Below, one piece after another: positions 51,266-59,851 of a stretch of DNA of 64,000 bases. Source of the DNA: JBMNGW01 sp050950025 (GTDB taxonomy: Bacteria > Spirochaetota > Spirochaetia > Sphaerochaetales > Sphaerochaetaceae); contig JBMNGW010000004.1 in NCBI GenBank assembly GCA_050950025.1, positions 1 through 64,000 of the forward strand, in the 5' to 3' direction. The notes under the pieces were generated by a model. It searched no databases, was not told where the DNA came from, and saw only the letters and a program-made list of their open reading frames with translations. Position numbers and translations under genes: made by a program. Numbering within the stretch: position 1 is the stretch's first letter; each line of letters opens with the position of its first letter.

Positions 51266-51381
51266 GGTGCCTCCTTGTGCAACGTCGTAGTAATGCTTAA
51301 TAAACTGCAGCCTCCAATAAACTGCTTCACTCTTTCCCTTCGGGCCTGTTATCTGGTACTGTTTTAGCCAGAGGTGAATAG

Positions 51382-52071
51382 ATGCAGCAAACTACCGTTT
51401 TATCTGTCGGAGGCTCAATAATCTCTCCCGATGGCGTCGATGTTGAATTTCTGAAACGCTTTGTGACGGCGATTGAAGAGTATCTACAAAGCCATCCTCA
51501 TCAGAGATTCATTTTGGTAAGCGGTGGGGGAGCTCCGGCACGCACCTACCAACAAGCCTATAAGCAAATTGACCCACAACCCGATTCAGAGCTACTCGAC
51601 TGGATAGGTATCGCAGCTACCCGTTTAAATGGAATGCTTTTGCGCTCACTTTTTGCCCGCTATTGTTCAACCGATTTAGTCACCGATCCGAGTGCCGAGT
51701 TTACGTTTGAAGGCAGAGTGCTCGTTGCAGCCGGTTGGAAACCGGGATTCTCCAGCGACGCTGATGCTGTTTATTTGGCTATCCGCTTTGGCTCTGAAAC
51801 TGTTATTAACCTTTCTAACATCGCCAAAGTCTATACAGCCGATCCCAAACTCGATCCTTTGGCCCGCCCGTTAGATGCTATCAGCTGGCAGGAATTCAGA
51901 AAAATGGTCGGCGATCAATGGATACCGGGAAAAAACCTCCCCTTTGATCCCATTGCTTCCAAAGAGGCCCAGCAGGCTAATTTGAAGGTCATTTGTGCTG
52001 ATGGGAGAAATATTGCGAATCTGATGGCCATTCTTAACAACAAAGAGTTTGAGGGAACGCTAATCAGTTAA
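51382..52071 (+). CDS. UMP kinase, archaeal type
   Basis: A 229-residue amino-acid-kinase-fold enzyme converting UMP to UDP: SVGGSIISPDGV, LVSGGGAPARTYQQA, GWKPGFSSDADAVYLA and KVYTADPKLDP are as in archaeal-type PyrH, which some spirochaetes use. AGAGGTGA precedes the ATG. The end overlaps the PflX-like gene on the other strand by a few bases. Confidence 0.82.
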   Translation: MQQTTVLSVGGSIISPDGVDVEFLKRFVTAIEEYLQSHPHQRFILVSGGGAPARTYQQAYKQIDPQPDSELLDWIGIAATRLNGMLLRSLFARYCSTDLVTDPSAEFTFEGRVLVAAGWKPGFSSDADAVYLAIRFGSETVINLSNIAKVYTADPKLDPLARPLDAISWQEFRKMVGDQWIPGKNLPFDPIASKEAQQANLKVICADGRNIANLMAILNNKEFEGTLIS

Positions 52072-52995
52072 GCTTCACCGGGACTCCATAGCCGCTGGGA
52101 AACGGATTTTCTCTTCTGAAATCGGGAATCCACGGCTCTTCGTCCCCTATTTCTTGGACAAACCCCTTTTTCAATCCCTAACTGTTGAAGTAGCTCTATC
52201 AGCTGATCGTACTGTTGTTCTGTTAGCTTCTCAAACGCCGTCCTCTCAGAAGCGATAAATTGCACCATCAAACTAAGCAGTGCCCGCTCTTTGGCATAGG
52301 CGGCAAACCAAAACAACACCTCGGTGGTCGCCGCAAAAGAGTCGGGAAAAAACGAGGTGGCGTACAATCACCCCCTTTTTCATTACATCTTGCTCCAAGA
52401 CAACAGTGTCGTGGGTAAAAAGCACATGCTTAATAACCTCTTTGATCCCATCCACATAGCGGAGTGTTCCACAAAACTGGGCAGCAGTAAAGCGATCGAG
52501 CGTTTTTAGATCAATCAAATAGATGTCAATCAATGACTCTATCAACTGTAAAGCTTCAATGGTTTCAAATCCCGAAGAGTTCCAGACTATCGGAATATGC
52601 AACCCCGCTAAACGAGAGGCCTTTAAACCTGCTGCAATGGAGGGGATAAAATGGGTACCGGTGACGATGTTAATATTAGCTGCCCCCATCTGTTGCAGCT
52701 CCAAGGTAATACGGACAAATTCTTCTCTGCTGATAATCACTCCCAACTCAGCCCCTTTTTGACTGATTTGAGAATTTTGGCAATAGGCACAATGAAGGGA
52801 ACAGCCACTAAAAAACAGGGTACCCGACCCCTTTTGACCGATCAGTGGAGGCTCTTCTCCTCTATGTAAACCGGCCCACGCTAAACGCATTTGATTGCCT
52901 TGTCCACACACTCCCAGCTGCCCGCTATTGCGATCGACTTTGCACCTATGAGGGCAGAGAATACAGGAACTGTACTGAGCGTGTAATTGACTCAT
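52064..52995 (-). pseudogene. PflX-like radical SAM protein, two frame changes
   Basis: A protein of about 310 residues once corrected, with the PflX (COG1313) layout: CILCPHRCKVDR near the start, then the radical SAM CxxxCxxC motif CSLHCAYC. The frame breaks near 52347-52352 (six A, one too many) and 52163-52166 (four C, one too many); with both corrected it reads FPDSFAATTEVLF and DEEPWIPDFRRENPFPSGYG to a stop at 52064. Function unknown; relatives sit near glycyl radical enzymes. All core residues are in the intact first 230 residues, so an active protein is possible. Confidence 0.8.
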
Positions 52996-53034
52996 GCCTT
53001 GACCACCGCAGGCAAATATACCATGTTATAGCCA

Positions 53035-53433
53035 ATGAGACTATGGCAATTCGGTACCATCCGCGCACAAAAAAAAGCCTCTGAGCACCGTTATATCCTC
53101 TGTTTGGATGGCGGGGGGATGCGGGGTATCATTCCGGCTACCATTATTGCTTCCATCGCGAAAAGATTACGCACCAACGGTGATGAGCGCCCCTTTTATT
53201 CCCACTTTGATTTAATCAGTGGCACATCCACAGGCGGCTTATTGGCCTTAGCCCTTAGCTCTCCGTGCAGCCCCTCCTCATTGCTAGCCTATCCGCATGA
53301 TCAAAGCCATCTTAGTTGTGATCCCTCTTTATTAGCCGATTTGTATGTGCGCTATGGCAGCACCATTTTCCCCCCGTACCCAATCGTTGTTCCAATTCAA
53401 TGTCATTGGACAATTATTTACCCACAAATATGA
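53035..53433 (+). CDS. Patatin-like phospholipase, first part
   Basis: This frame holds the N-terminus of a patatin: the oxyanion DGGGMRG (~residues 25-31) and the nucleophile GTSTGG (~64-69). After YGSTIFP it leaves the family pattern; removing one C from the six-C run at 53370-53375 joins it to the next frame (TIFPRTQSLFQFNV). The start is uncertain: ATG at 53043 in another frame plus one base would give MAIRYHPRTKKASEHRY, which is equally plausible. Confidence 0.78.
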   Translation: MRLWQFGTIRAQKKASEHRYILCLDGGGMRGIIPATIIASIAKRLRTNGDERPFYSHFDLISGTSTGGLLALALSSPCSPSSLLAYPHDQSHLSCDPSLLADLYVRYGSTIFPPYPIVVPIQCHWTIIYPQI

Positions 53434-54118
53434 TGATTTGCCTTTTAAGCGCGTGTTATACGATGTATTTGCCGATTCCCGATTAGCAGATGCGTTGGTT
53501 CCCACAATGGTTGTCACCTACGATATCGGCAACGACCGCCCCCAACTGCTTTCCAGCTACGACACCCCTTTTGTTCCCATTCGGACAGCCGCACGGGCCA
53601 CTAGTGCTGCCCCTACTTATTTTGCTCCCGCCTCTGTTGTCCTTGATGACTCAACTGCTCCCCATTCTCTCGTTGATGGCGGAGTAGTGGCCAACAATCC
53701 AGTCTTGTATGCCTACCGGGAGGCGAAAAAGCTCTATCCCGATGCTAAAATGTTTCATATCCTCTCTATTAGCACAGCCCACTCTTCGTACAAGCTGGAA
53801 ATTGAAAAATCGAATTCAGGGGTCATCGGGTGGCTCGATCCAGCTAAAGGAGCCCCAATTTATCGCCTCTACGCCTCCAGTCAAATGCGCACCAGCTCCG
53901 AAATAGCCGCTTCTCTTCCCGATTTGGAATATGTGCGCATCCACTCCGATTTAGAGCGACATATCAAACTTGATGAAACTGATGCTCATGAGCTTAACTA
54001 CTTGATTCAAAGTGCCAAAAAAATTGAAGCTGCGCATCAAACACAAATTGAATCATTTTGCCAACAATTGCAAAATCGGCCCATCCACCCCTTGCGCCCC
54101 ACAGGAACAATCGGATGA
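53345..54118 (+). CDS. Patatin-like phospholipase, second part
   Basis: The C-terminal part, from FPRTQSLFQFNVIGQLF onwards. It carries the dyad aspartate in LVDGGVVANNPV, so the joined protein would have a full Ser-Asp dyad and hydrolyse acyl lipids. Residues before the junction at ~53375 are not part of the real protein. The stop overlaps the next start (ATGA near 54115). Confidence 0.78.
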   Translation: MCAMAAPFSPRTQSLFQFNVIGQLFTHKYDDLPFKRVLYDVFADSRLADALVPTMVVTYDIGNDRPQLLSSYDTPFVPIRTAARATSAAPTYFAPASVVLDDSTAPHSLVDGGVVANNPVLYAYREAKKLYPDAKMFHILSISTAHSSYKLEIEKSNSGVIGWLDPAKGAPIYRLYASSQMRTSSEIAASLPDLEYVRIHSDLERHIKLDETDAHELNYLIQSAKKIEAAHQTQIESFCQQLQNRPIHPLRPTGTIG

Positions 54119-54621
54119 GTGTAATGAGCCCCCAGCAGGCAGCACTGGAAAAACAAATGCGCCGCTTATTCGATGAACTTGATCATATGCTTGAGGAACG
54201 TTTTGGCAAACTGTATCCTTTGCATCCCAACCGCTTAAAACGGGGCAAAGCAGCTGCTGTCTCCTACGATGGCCTATTTGGTACTGCGGCAAAGTTCACA
54301 GCCGGTTTTGGCAGTGAAGCGGGCCGCGGATATATCGTTCATATCAATATATCTACCCTTGCTGCTGTCAGTCCTGCAAAAAGAGAACAGATTGAAGAAG
54401 CCGCTGTTGCTTTTTTAGAAGATAACTTACACCGCTATTTTCCCGATAGAGAACTTTCTGTGGTCAAAGATGGTAACCTTTACAAAATAGTTGGGGACTT
54501 TTCATTAGTGGGCTGTACAGTAATCGACAAGCTGAGCCACTGCCAACGCACTCTCTTTGACAAGTTTCGCATAGGATTTAGCTTTATGACCACTTTCGGT
54601 ATCACTGACAAAACGGACTAA
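54115..54621 (+). CDS. Unknown protein following the patatin gene
   Basis: A protein of about 168 residues as read, not recognised. It begins with a helical region (AALEKQMRRLFDELDHMLEE), contains basic KRGKAAAVSYDGLFGTAAKF and GFGSEAGRGYIVHINISTLA, and ends with VAFLEDNLHRYFPDRELSVV. The last ~35 residues run over the end of the nucleosidase gene on the other strand and look unnatural, so the real end may be near 54515 after a one-base change. The start overlaps the patatin stop, suggesting coupled expression. Confidence 0.5.
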   Translation: MSVMSPQQAALEKQMRRLFDELDHMLEERFGKLYPLHPNRLKRGKAAAVSYDGLFGTAAKFTAGFGSEAGRGYIVHINISTLAAVSPAKREQIEEAAVAFLEDNLHRYFPDRELSVVKDGNLYKIVGDFSLVGCTVIDKLSHCQRTLFDKFRIGFSFMTTFGITDKTD

Positions 54622-55125
54622 AGAAACGGTAATACCCAGAGCTTGGGCTGCCGCTGCAATGGCGTAACTTTCCATATCCACAGCGTCCAAAGAACTCTTT
54701 AGCCACTGATCAGCATTACGGTTGGGAGCTAAAGAAAACAGATCGGCACTGCCAAGTCGCGCTTCAAACCAGAGCTTACGCCCTAAAAAAGAGTCGAGAT
54801 TGCGGGCTTTGGCAAACAAAGTATCATCTAAGCTAATCCAAGAAGAGGTCGGCTCTCCTAAGCTGTCAAACGTAGCTCCCCGCTGCAAACCAAAGCGGCT
54901 TAAATCAAGATCATATTGCATCACAGCTGTTCCGATAATCAAATCGCCTAGCTTGTACTGAGATTGTACTGCTGCACAAGAGCCGGTAATGAGCACATGC
55001 TTTACGGTATTCGAAGTAAGAAACAGGCTACTGTTCACCGCAGCTGCCACTTTGCCCACACCCACAGGAACTTGACAATACGATCCAGCCATCTCTTGTT
55101 TGCTGGAAGCCATGAAAATAAGCAT
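54505..55125 (-). CDS. 5'-methylthioadenosine / S-adenosylhomocysteine-type nucleosidase
   Basis: A 206-residue nucleoside phosphorylase-family protein: VPVGVGKVAAA, VLITGSCAAV and the adenine/ribose contact VDMESYAIA with the following SDTES. MTA/SAH nucleosidase or a related futalosine-type hydrolase is most likely. It overlaps the pyridoxamine kinase stop by one base (TAATG), forming an operon. Confidence 0.82.
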   Translation of the reverse strand: MLIFMASSKQEMAGSYCQVPVGVGKVAAAVNSSLFLTSNTVKHVLITGSCAAVQSQYKLGDLIIGTAVMQYDLDLSRFGLQRGATFDSLGEPTSSWISLDDTLFAKARNLDSFLGRKLWFEARLGSADLFSLAPNRNADQWLKSSLDAVDMESYAIAAAAQALGITVSLVRFVSDTESGHKAKSYAKLVKESALAVAQLVDYCTAH

Positions 55126-55958
55126 TACAATGCGCAGCAGAGCTCTTTCATAATGAGCTCTACCGCTACTCCCATCCGCTGGGGAATTTGAGCCTGATAA
55201 CTGCGTTCTACTGCCAACCTCACCAAAGCTCCCCCTTGGTCCACTGCTGAGGCAAAAGATGTGCCGTTAACCATCAGTCCGCAGACAATAGAGGCAAACA
55301 AATCACCACACCCAGGATAAGAGATTGGTACATACTGCTGACGGTAAATTTCTGTTTTTTGTAAGACGTTATCATAGGCAACAGTAACACCATTTTGCTT
55401 TTCCATGATGCTGGTAATGGCAACATAGCGAGGACCCAAAGCAGACAACTGCTGGGCCCATTCTTTGGCTTGGTCCACACTCATGTGTTCGTTGTACGAT
55501 TTACCCAACAATAAGGCAGCTTCGGTGATATTAGGAGTGATGACATCGGCTTGGGAGACCAGCAGTCCCATCCGTTTTACAAGTTGAGGTGAAACAGGAC
55601 CGTAAGGCTTACCTTGATCGCCTAAAACCGGATCAACAATGGCTAAAAAGGGGTGAGCTAGTGTCCGTTGATCTTCCATTAACCGCAGCACTATCTCAAT
55701 TTGTTGCCCAGAGCCTAAAAACCCTGAATACATGGCATCAAAAGAGAGCTCTAATTTTTCCCAATGGGCCAAAATATCTTCCATTTGGCTGGTTAAATCC
55801 AGGTAACTGTAGTGCTCAAATCCATCCGTTTGTGTTGAGAGCAAAGCTGTGGGAAGGACACTAGCTTCAATTCCCAACGCTGATAAGGCGGGGATGACAA
55901 CGGTTAAGGAGGATTTTGCATGGCACGACAAATCATGAACTGCTACTGTTGTTTTCAT
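55125..55958 (-). CDS. Pyridoxamine kinase
   Basis: A 277-residue ribokinase-fold enzyme phosphorylating pyridoxal/pyridoxamine. Family features: VAVHDLSCHAKSSLTVVIPA, MYSGFLGSGQQIE, VDPVLGDQGKPYGP, ITPNITEAALLLG and the anion hole GCGDLFAS near the C-terminus. The ATG at 55958 is chosen for its AAGG site and family start; the longer frame is rejected. Confidence 0.88.
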   Translation of the reverse strand: MKTTVAVHDLSCHAKSSLTVVIPALSALGIEASVLPTALLSTQTDGFEHYSYLDLTSQMEDILAHWEKLELSFDAMYSGFLGSGQQIEIVLRLMEDQRTLAHPFLAIVDPVLGDQGKPYGPVSPQLVKRMGLLVSQADVITPNITEAALLLGKSYNEHMSVDQAKEWAQQLSALGPRYVAITSIMEKQNGVTVAYDNVLQKTEIYRQQYVPISYPGCGDLFASIVCGLMVNGTSFASAVDQGGALVRLAVERSYQAQIPQRMGVAVELIMKELCCAL

Positions 55959-55980
55959 CACGCCTTTCACAGTACCAAGC

Positions 55981-56009
55981 TTGCTCCCACCTTTCAAGAG
56001 TTATATACT
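55981..56009 (+). promoter_or_regulatory. Promoter of the phosphohexomutase
   Basis: TTGCTC (55981-55986), 17 bases, TATACT (56004-56009), 20 bases before the GTG at 56030, with GCAGGAGG in between. Confidence 0.6.
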
Positions 56010-56029
56010 CGCAGTGCAGGAGGACCATT

Positions 56030-57823
56030 GTGCTTTATTCTCATACTAATCACACTGACATCGACCCACTAGCTGTAACAAGGCCTTCAGCTACAGAACT
56101 TCAGCAAGCTGCCCAGCACATGATTATTAGTGCCTCAGGTTGGCGTAAAGTCTTCGCCCGCACCGAAGAGGGATGGGAAAAAGACCTTTTGCCTTCTGAT
56201 GCTTTTTTATCCGCTTTTGCAGCCATCGCTTTTTATGAGGTGTTACAACCAAAAACAGTGCTCATTGGAACCGATACCCGCCCCACTGGTGCTGCCATAG
56301 CCGATATTATTAGTCGTCTCCTTCTGAGTTTGGGGGCAGAAATAATACCCCTAAGTGTTTGTGCAGCTCCCGAAATTATGGCTTTGAGCTCTGCTATGCC
56401 CGATTCAAGTTTTTTTTACATTACTGCCAGCCATAATCCCATTGGCCATAATGGATTTAAAATGGGAAAACAGGGAGGAGTTGTTACCAAAGAACGTGCT
56501 TCTGAAATTGCTTTATATTTTTCCCAATTGCTTGAGGATCCCACTTCTGCTCAAAAAGCGGCAGATTTATCATCTTCTGTCGATCCTAAGAGCTATTTTG
56601 AGCTCCTTTCAACCATTGCCAAAAACAAAGAGAAGTCTCTACTTGCCTATGAGCGGCTGCTGATGGAGACAACGTTTGGTAGTAACAAAGAAACATGGGG
56701 TTCTGAACTGGCTCACATGCGAACTGAGGTGCAAAAGCACCCAATTGGGATTGTAGGGGAGCTTAACGGAAGTGCCCGCTCTCAGAGTATCGATCAACAA
56801 TTTCTCAAAGCCTTAGGTCTAAAGACCTTGTTTGTGAATACCCAAGCCCACCAAATAGTTCACCCGATTATCCCAGAAGGGGCTAACTTGGAGCTTTGCT
56901 GTCAAATCTTAGATGATACGCATTACCATGATCCCTCGTTTGTTTTGGGCTATGTGCCCGATAATGATGGCGATCGAGGCAATATTGTGTATTGGGATCC
57001 ATCTCTTGGTAAAAGCAGAGCCTTGGAAGCTCAGAATCTTTTTGCCCTCATTGCTGCGATTGAAATGGCTCTTTATCCCCAAGCTCCCAAAAAGGCCATT
57101 GTCGTAAATGGCCCTACCAGTTTGATGATTGATGAGCTGGCTCGTAGGTGGGGATTCTCTGTATTTCGCAGCGAAGTAGGAGAAGCTAATGTAGTGCAAC
57201 TAGCAGAGCAAAAACGGCAACAAGGATATGCTGTCCCTCTTTTGGGAGAGGGGTCTAACGGTGGAACCATCAGCCACCCTGCTAAAGTCCGCGATCCGTT
57301 AAACATGATTCTAACCTTGGTGAAACTGTTGGGCAGCCAACACCGCTATACCCACATTACCGGTTTAACTACTTCCCCGTCGATTGCCGATGCTCTTCAA
57401 ACCCTTCCCAAACGGCGAGTGACAGGGACAACTGAGCCTCTGGCAATGATGATTTTAAGCAGCGTTGATTATGGAGAATTGAAAAAGAGGTATGAAAGGC
57501 TTTTTATCGCTTCTTGGGAGCAAAGGAAAGCAGTTTTATTAAACCAATTTGGTATTGATGATTATCGGTGTGAACAAACAGAAGGAACGTTGTGCCGCCA
57601 CGGTATTGGAGAAGCGTTTCGCACTGCCCCATATACAGGTGGGCTAAAGATGGTTTTCCTAAATCAAAAAGGGGAAGATACCGATTTTCTTTGGCTACGC
57701 CCCAGTGGCACTGAAGCTCTGTTACGAGTGGCAGTCGATGCAAAAGGAGAAAACCCTCTGCGGTACACTTATTTACTAAACTGGCAACGTGAGCTTCTTC
57801 AAAAGGCCTCTTCAGTCCAATAA
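56030..57823 (+). CDS. Phosphoglucomutase / phosphomannomutase
   Basis: A 597-residue alpha-D-phosphohexomutase interconverting hexose 1- and 6-phosphates. Catalytic serine in ITASHNPIGHNGFKMG, metal loop PDNDGDRG, sugar-binding GEGSNGG and phosphate-binding RPSGTEALLRV. GTG at 56030 is preferred because a strong GCAGGAGG lies upstream. It ends a few bases into the opposite hexokinase gene; together these feed glucose into glucose-1-phosphate and central metabolism. Confidence 0.9.
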   Translation: MLYSHTNHTDIDPLAVTRPSATELQQAAQHMIISASGWRKVFARTEEGWEKDLLPSDAFLSAFAAIAFYEVLQPKTVLIGTDTRPTGAAIADIISRLLLSLGAEIIPLSVCAAPEIMALSSAMPDSSFFYITASHNPIGHNGFKMGKQGGVVTKERASEIALYFSQLLEDPTSAQKAADLSSSVDPKSYFELLSTIAKNKEKSLLAYERLLMETTFGSNKETWGSELAHMRTEVQKHPIGIVGELNGSARSQSIDQQFLKALGLKTLFVNTQAHQIVHPIIPEGANLELCCQILDDTHYHDPSFVLGYVPDNDGDRGNIVYWDPSLGKSRALEAQNLFALIAAIEMALYPQAPKKAIVVNGPTSLMIDELARRWGFSVFRSEVGEANVVQLAEQKRQQGYAVPLLGEGSNGGTISHPAKVRDPLNMILTLVKLLGSQHRYTHITGLTTSPSIADALQTLPKRRVTGTTEPLAMMILSSVDYGELKKRYERLFIASWEQRKAVLLNQFGIDDYRCEQTEGTLCRHGIGEAFRTAPYTGGLKMVFLNQKGEDTDFLWLRPSGTEALLRVAVDAKGENPLRYTYLLNWQRELLQKASSVQ

Positions 57824-59119
57824 AAGACCTGCTACACCCGCTCCAAGCACCGGAGAGTTATCGATTGTGACAAATGTAGCGTAACGACGATGGGTTTTTG
57901 TAAGGAACTGATGCATATAGTACTCGGTATACGTTTGTAACCCTTTAGTTTTGTAATACGTTGTTCCATCAGCATTAATGCACACAGGAGCTCGGGGAGA
58001 TTTCCCAAAATCTGATTTCAATACTGCCGCACTGAGATTTGCCGCTGTTAGTTTGGCTGCCCGCTCAATTACGGCATCACAAATCATCCAAAGAGCAGTG
58101 GCATCCTCTTCATTAGCGATGCATCTGACAAGTTCCACTTCCTTGTCCCAAGGGCGCTCAAGATAGTGGCTCATCCGCATCGTATCTAAAGGAGGCAAAG
58201 TAGCAAAACGGTTGGCAAATGTGGGGCTAAAAAGTGATTGTTCAACCGCTTTTTGGATACAGAGGTGGCTAAAAGAACCTAAGTAAGCACCGCTAATCAT
58301 CTTTTCAAAATGGTAAAACTGGGGCCTTTCTGTGGCTTGGACAAAAAGACGATCAAGCGGACCTAAATCATAGGCAAACCCTCCCGATTCAACATTAATA
58401 ATCTGTTGTCCGGGTCCAAGATGGGGCTTTTTGGTGATCACACTGTTTGTCTCAATGTAGGCGGTATTAGTTCCCGTTCCCAAAATAAATCCGATATAGC
58501 TCTCGTACGGAGTTTGAAGAGAGGCAATTCTGCCTGCCAACAGCGTTGCCACCGTATCGTTGATAACACTGATTCGCTTATTTTCTACGTGGTAGCCCCG
58601 TTTATGAAGCTCATCCAAAAGTCCTTTGCCCACTCGTTTGCCCACCACTGAAGGGGCTTTAATCTCCTTGCTAAATCCCAAAGGGATACCATCATGGTCA
58701 TCTGTAATTTCGGCAGCGTACGAAAAGCAAAATCCGATGCGATCACTTGTGTGTATCAGCGGTTCTACCATATCAGCCAAAGCAGAAAAAAATTGTCTTT
58801 CAGAGACTTCTTGCTGGGCCCCAGGCATCCCTGTTTTGCGAAAGTCGGAAATATGGGGTTTCATCTGGGCATCAAAAAAGACCACACAAGAGCGTACATT
58901 CGTCCCCCCCGCATCAAGAACAATAACTCTTTGATTGGAAGAGACTTTTTGAGGTGCCTCAACGTATGTGGGAATCATAGCTAAAGAGCTTGGCCCCTTT
59001 AGCCCTTTTTCCATCTCTGCCAAAAATGAGGAGCACACCTGTTGGATATCGACTGATTCGGCACAAATCTGCCACTCTTCTAAAAAGGAGTCAACTTTTG
59101 CTGCAATTGTTTTCATCAT
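57812..59119 (-). CDS. Hexokinase (eukaryote-like family)
   Basis: A 435-residue sugar kinase with LDAGGTNVRSCVVF (ATP-binding), SVINDTVATLLAG (catalytic Asp) and FILGTGTNTAYIE. The length and motifs fit the hexokinase family shared by eukaryotes and some spirochaetes rather than the small bacterial glucokinase. GAGGT precedes the ATG. Confidence 0.9.
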   Translation of the reverse strand: MMKTIAAKVDSFLEEWQICAESVDIQQVCSSFLAEMEKGLKGPSSLAMIPTYVEAPQKVSSNQRVIVLDAGGTNVRSCVVFFDAQMKPHISDFRKTGMPGAQQEVSERQFFSALADMVEPLIHTSDRIGFCFSYAAEITDDHDGIPLGFSKEIKAPSVVGKRVGKGLLDELHKRGYHVENKRISVINDTVATLLAGRIASLQTPYESYIGFILGTGTNTAYIETNSVITKKPHLGPGQQIINVESGGFAYDLGPLDRLFVQATERPQFYHFEKMISGAYLGSFSHLCIQKAVEQSLFSPTFANRFATLPPLDTMRMSHYLERPWDKEVELVRCIANEEDATALWMICDAVIERAAKLTAANLSAAVLKSDFGKSPRAPVCINADGTTYYKTKGLQTYTEYYMHQFLTKTHRRYATFVTIDNSPVLGAGVAGLLLD

Positions 59120-59167
59120 GTGACCTCAATCTGATTGTAGGTTCTCAACCGCCTGTTGTCCAGTTCA

Positions 59168-59776
59168 TCAAAGCCCAAAAAGGGCGCGGGCAGTTGGCAG
59201 GAAATCTATGCCGTTGGCAAAAACACTCAGAGGAACTATAGCAAAGGCTTGGGGCCCTTCTAAAGGGATCCTAAAAGAGAAGTCTAACGTAAACGGCTTT
59301 ACAAAGCGTTTACCACTGACAACAAATGAACCGCCACCTTCATAGCGGAAAGGAAAGGGAGCTGCCACTCTTTTAGCTGCAAATGTTCCCGAAAAATAGG
59401 CCTCCTCAGGCAGTAAGGCTTGCAACCGTAAAAAGGAGAGAAGCAGTTGGTGAGAGGGAATTAACGAGGCGAATAAGAGCTCAAAAAGTCCACCAGCCTT
59501 AGGCTGAGGAGGCTCTTGGTTAATTAGCTGTAAACGCAAAGAGCCAACGTCGCTTTTTTCCATGCTCAGCGAAAAAGAAGATAATCCGTTATCACCAACA
59601 AATTCCAGCCCCGCCAAAGAAAGCGGAGGGGTAAAATTCTGAGCAGCAAAAGCTACAGCTGAGGCCACTATAAGTGATTGGATGGCGGTTTTAACCTCTT
59701 GTTCTGATGGAGTACTTTCTGCAAATGCGGGAAAAAGGAGTACTACAAGCAGTAAAACAACTACATACGTTCTCAC
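59168..59776 (-). CDS. Exported protein of unknown function
   Basis: A 202-residue protein with a clear signal peptide (VVVLLLVVLLFPAFAES). The rest has beta-strand-like stretches (LRLQLINQEPP, FTLDFSFRIPLEG) and no recognised domain. GTG start with CGAGGTG upstream; a TATAGA -10 lies before it. Envelope location inferred. Confidence 0.6.
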   Translation of the reverse strand: MRTYVVVLLLVVLLFPAFAESTPSEQEVKTAIQSLIVASAVAFAAQNFTPPLSLAGLEFVGDNGLSSFSLSMEKSDVGSLRLQLINQEPPQPKAGGLFELLFASLIPSHQLLLSFLRLQALLPEEAYFSGTFAAKRVAAPFPFRYEGGGSFVVSGKRFVKPFTLDFSFRIPLEGPQAFAIVPLSVFANGIDFLPTARALFGL

Positions 59777-59836
59777 AAATCACCTCGTTCTATAGCATGA
59801 CAGCAAAGCATGTGCCTGTCAAAACAAACAGCACTG

Positions 59837-59845
59837 TGGTACAGT
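59837..59845 (+). promoter_or_regulatory. Extended -10 promoter of the exonuclease I gene, leaderless arrangement
   Basis: TG-G-TACAGT ends six bases before the ATG at 59852; CTGTCA (59816-59821) could be a -35 with an 18-base spacer. Transcription would start on the A of the ATG, and no ribosome binding site is seen. Confidence 0.55.
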
Positions 59846-59851
59846 ACGCTT

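Noticed and set aside
52845..53084. Small plus-strand gene between PflX-like and patatin genes
   Set aside because: It runs antisense to the well-conserved PflX-like N-terminus; only its end (MAIRYHP..) matters, as a possible patatin start.
1426..53375. Phase variation through homopolymers
   Set aside because: The runs are only 2-7 bases and hit housekeeping genes such as prfA and trxA, unlike the long tracts of phase-variable surface genes.
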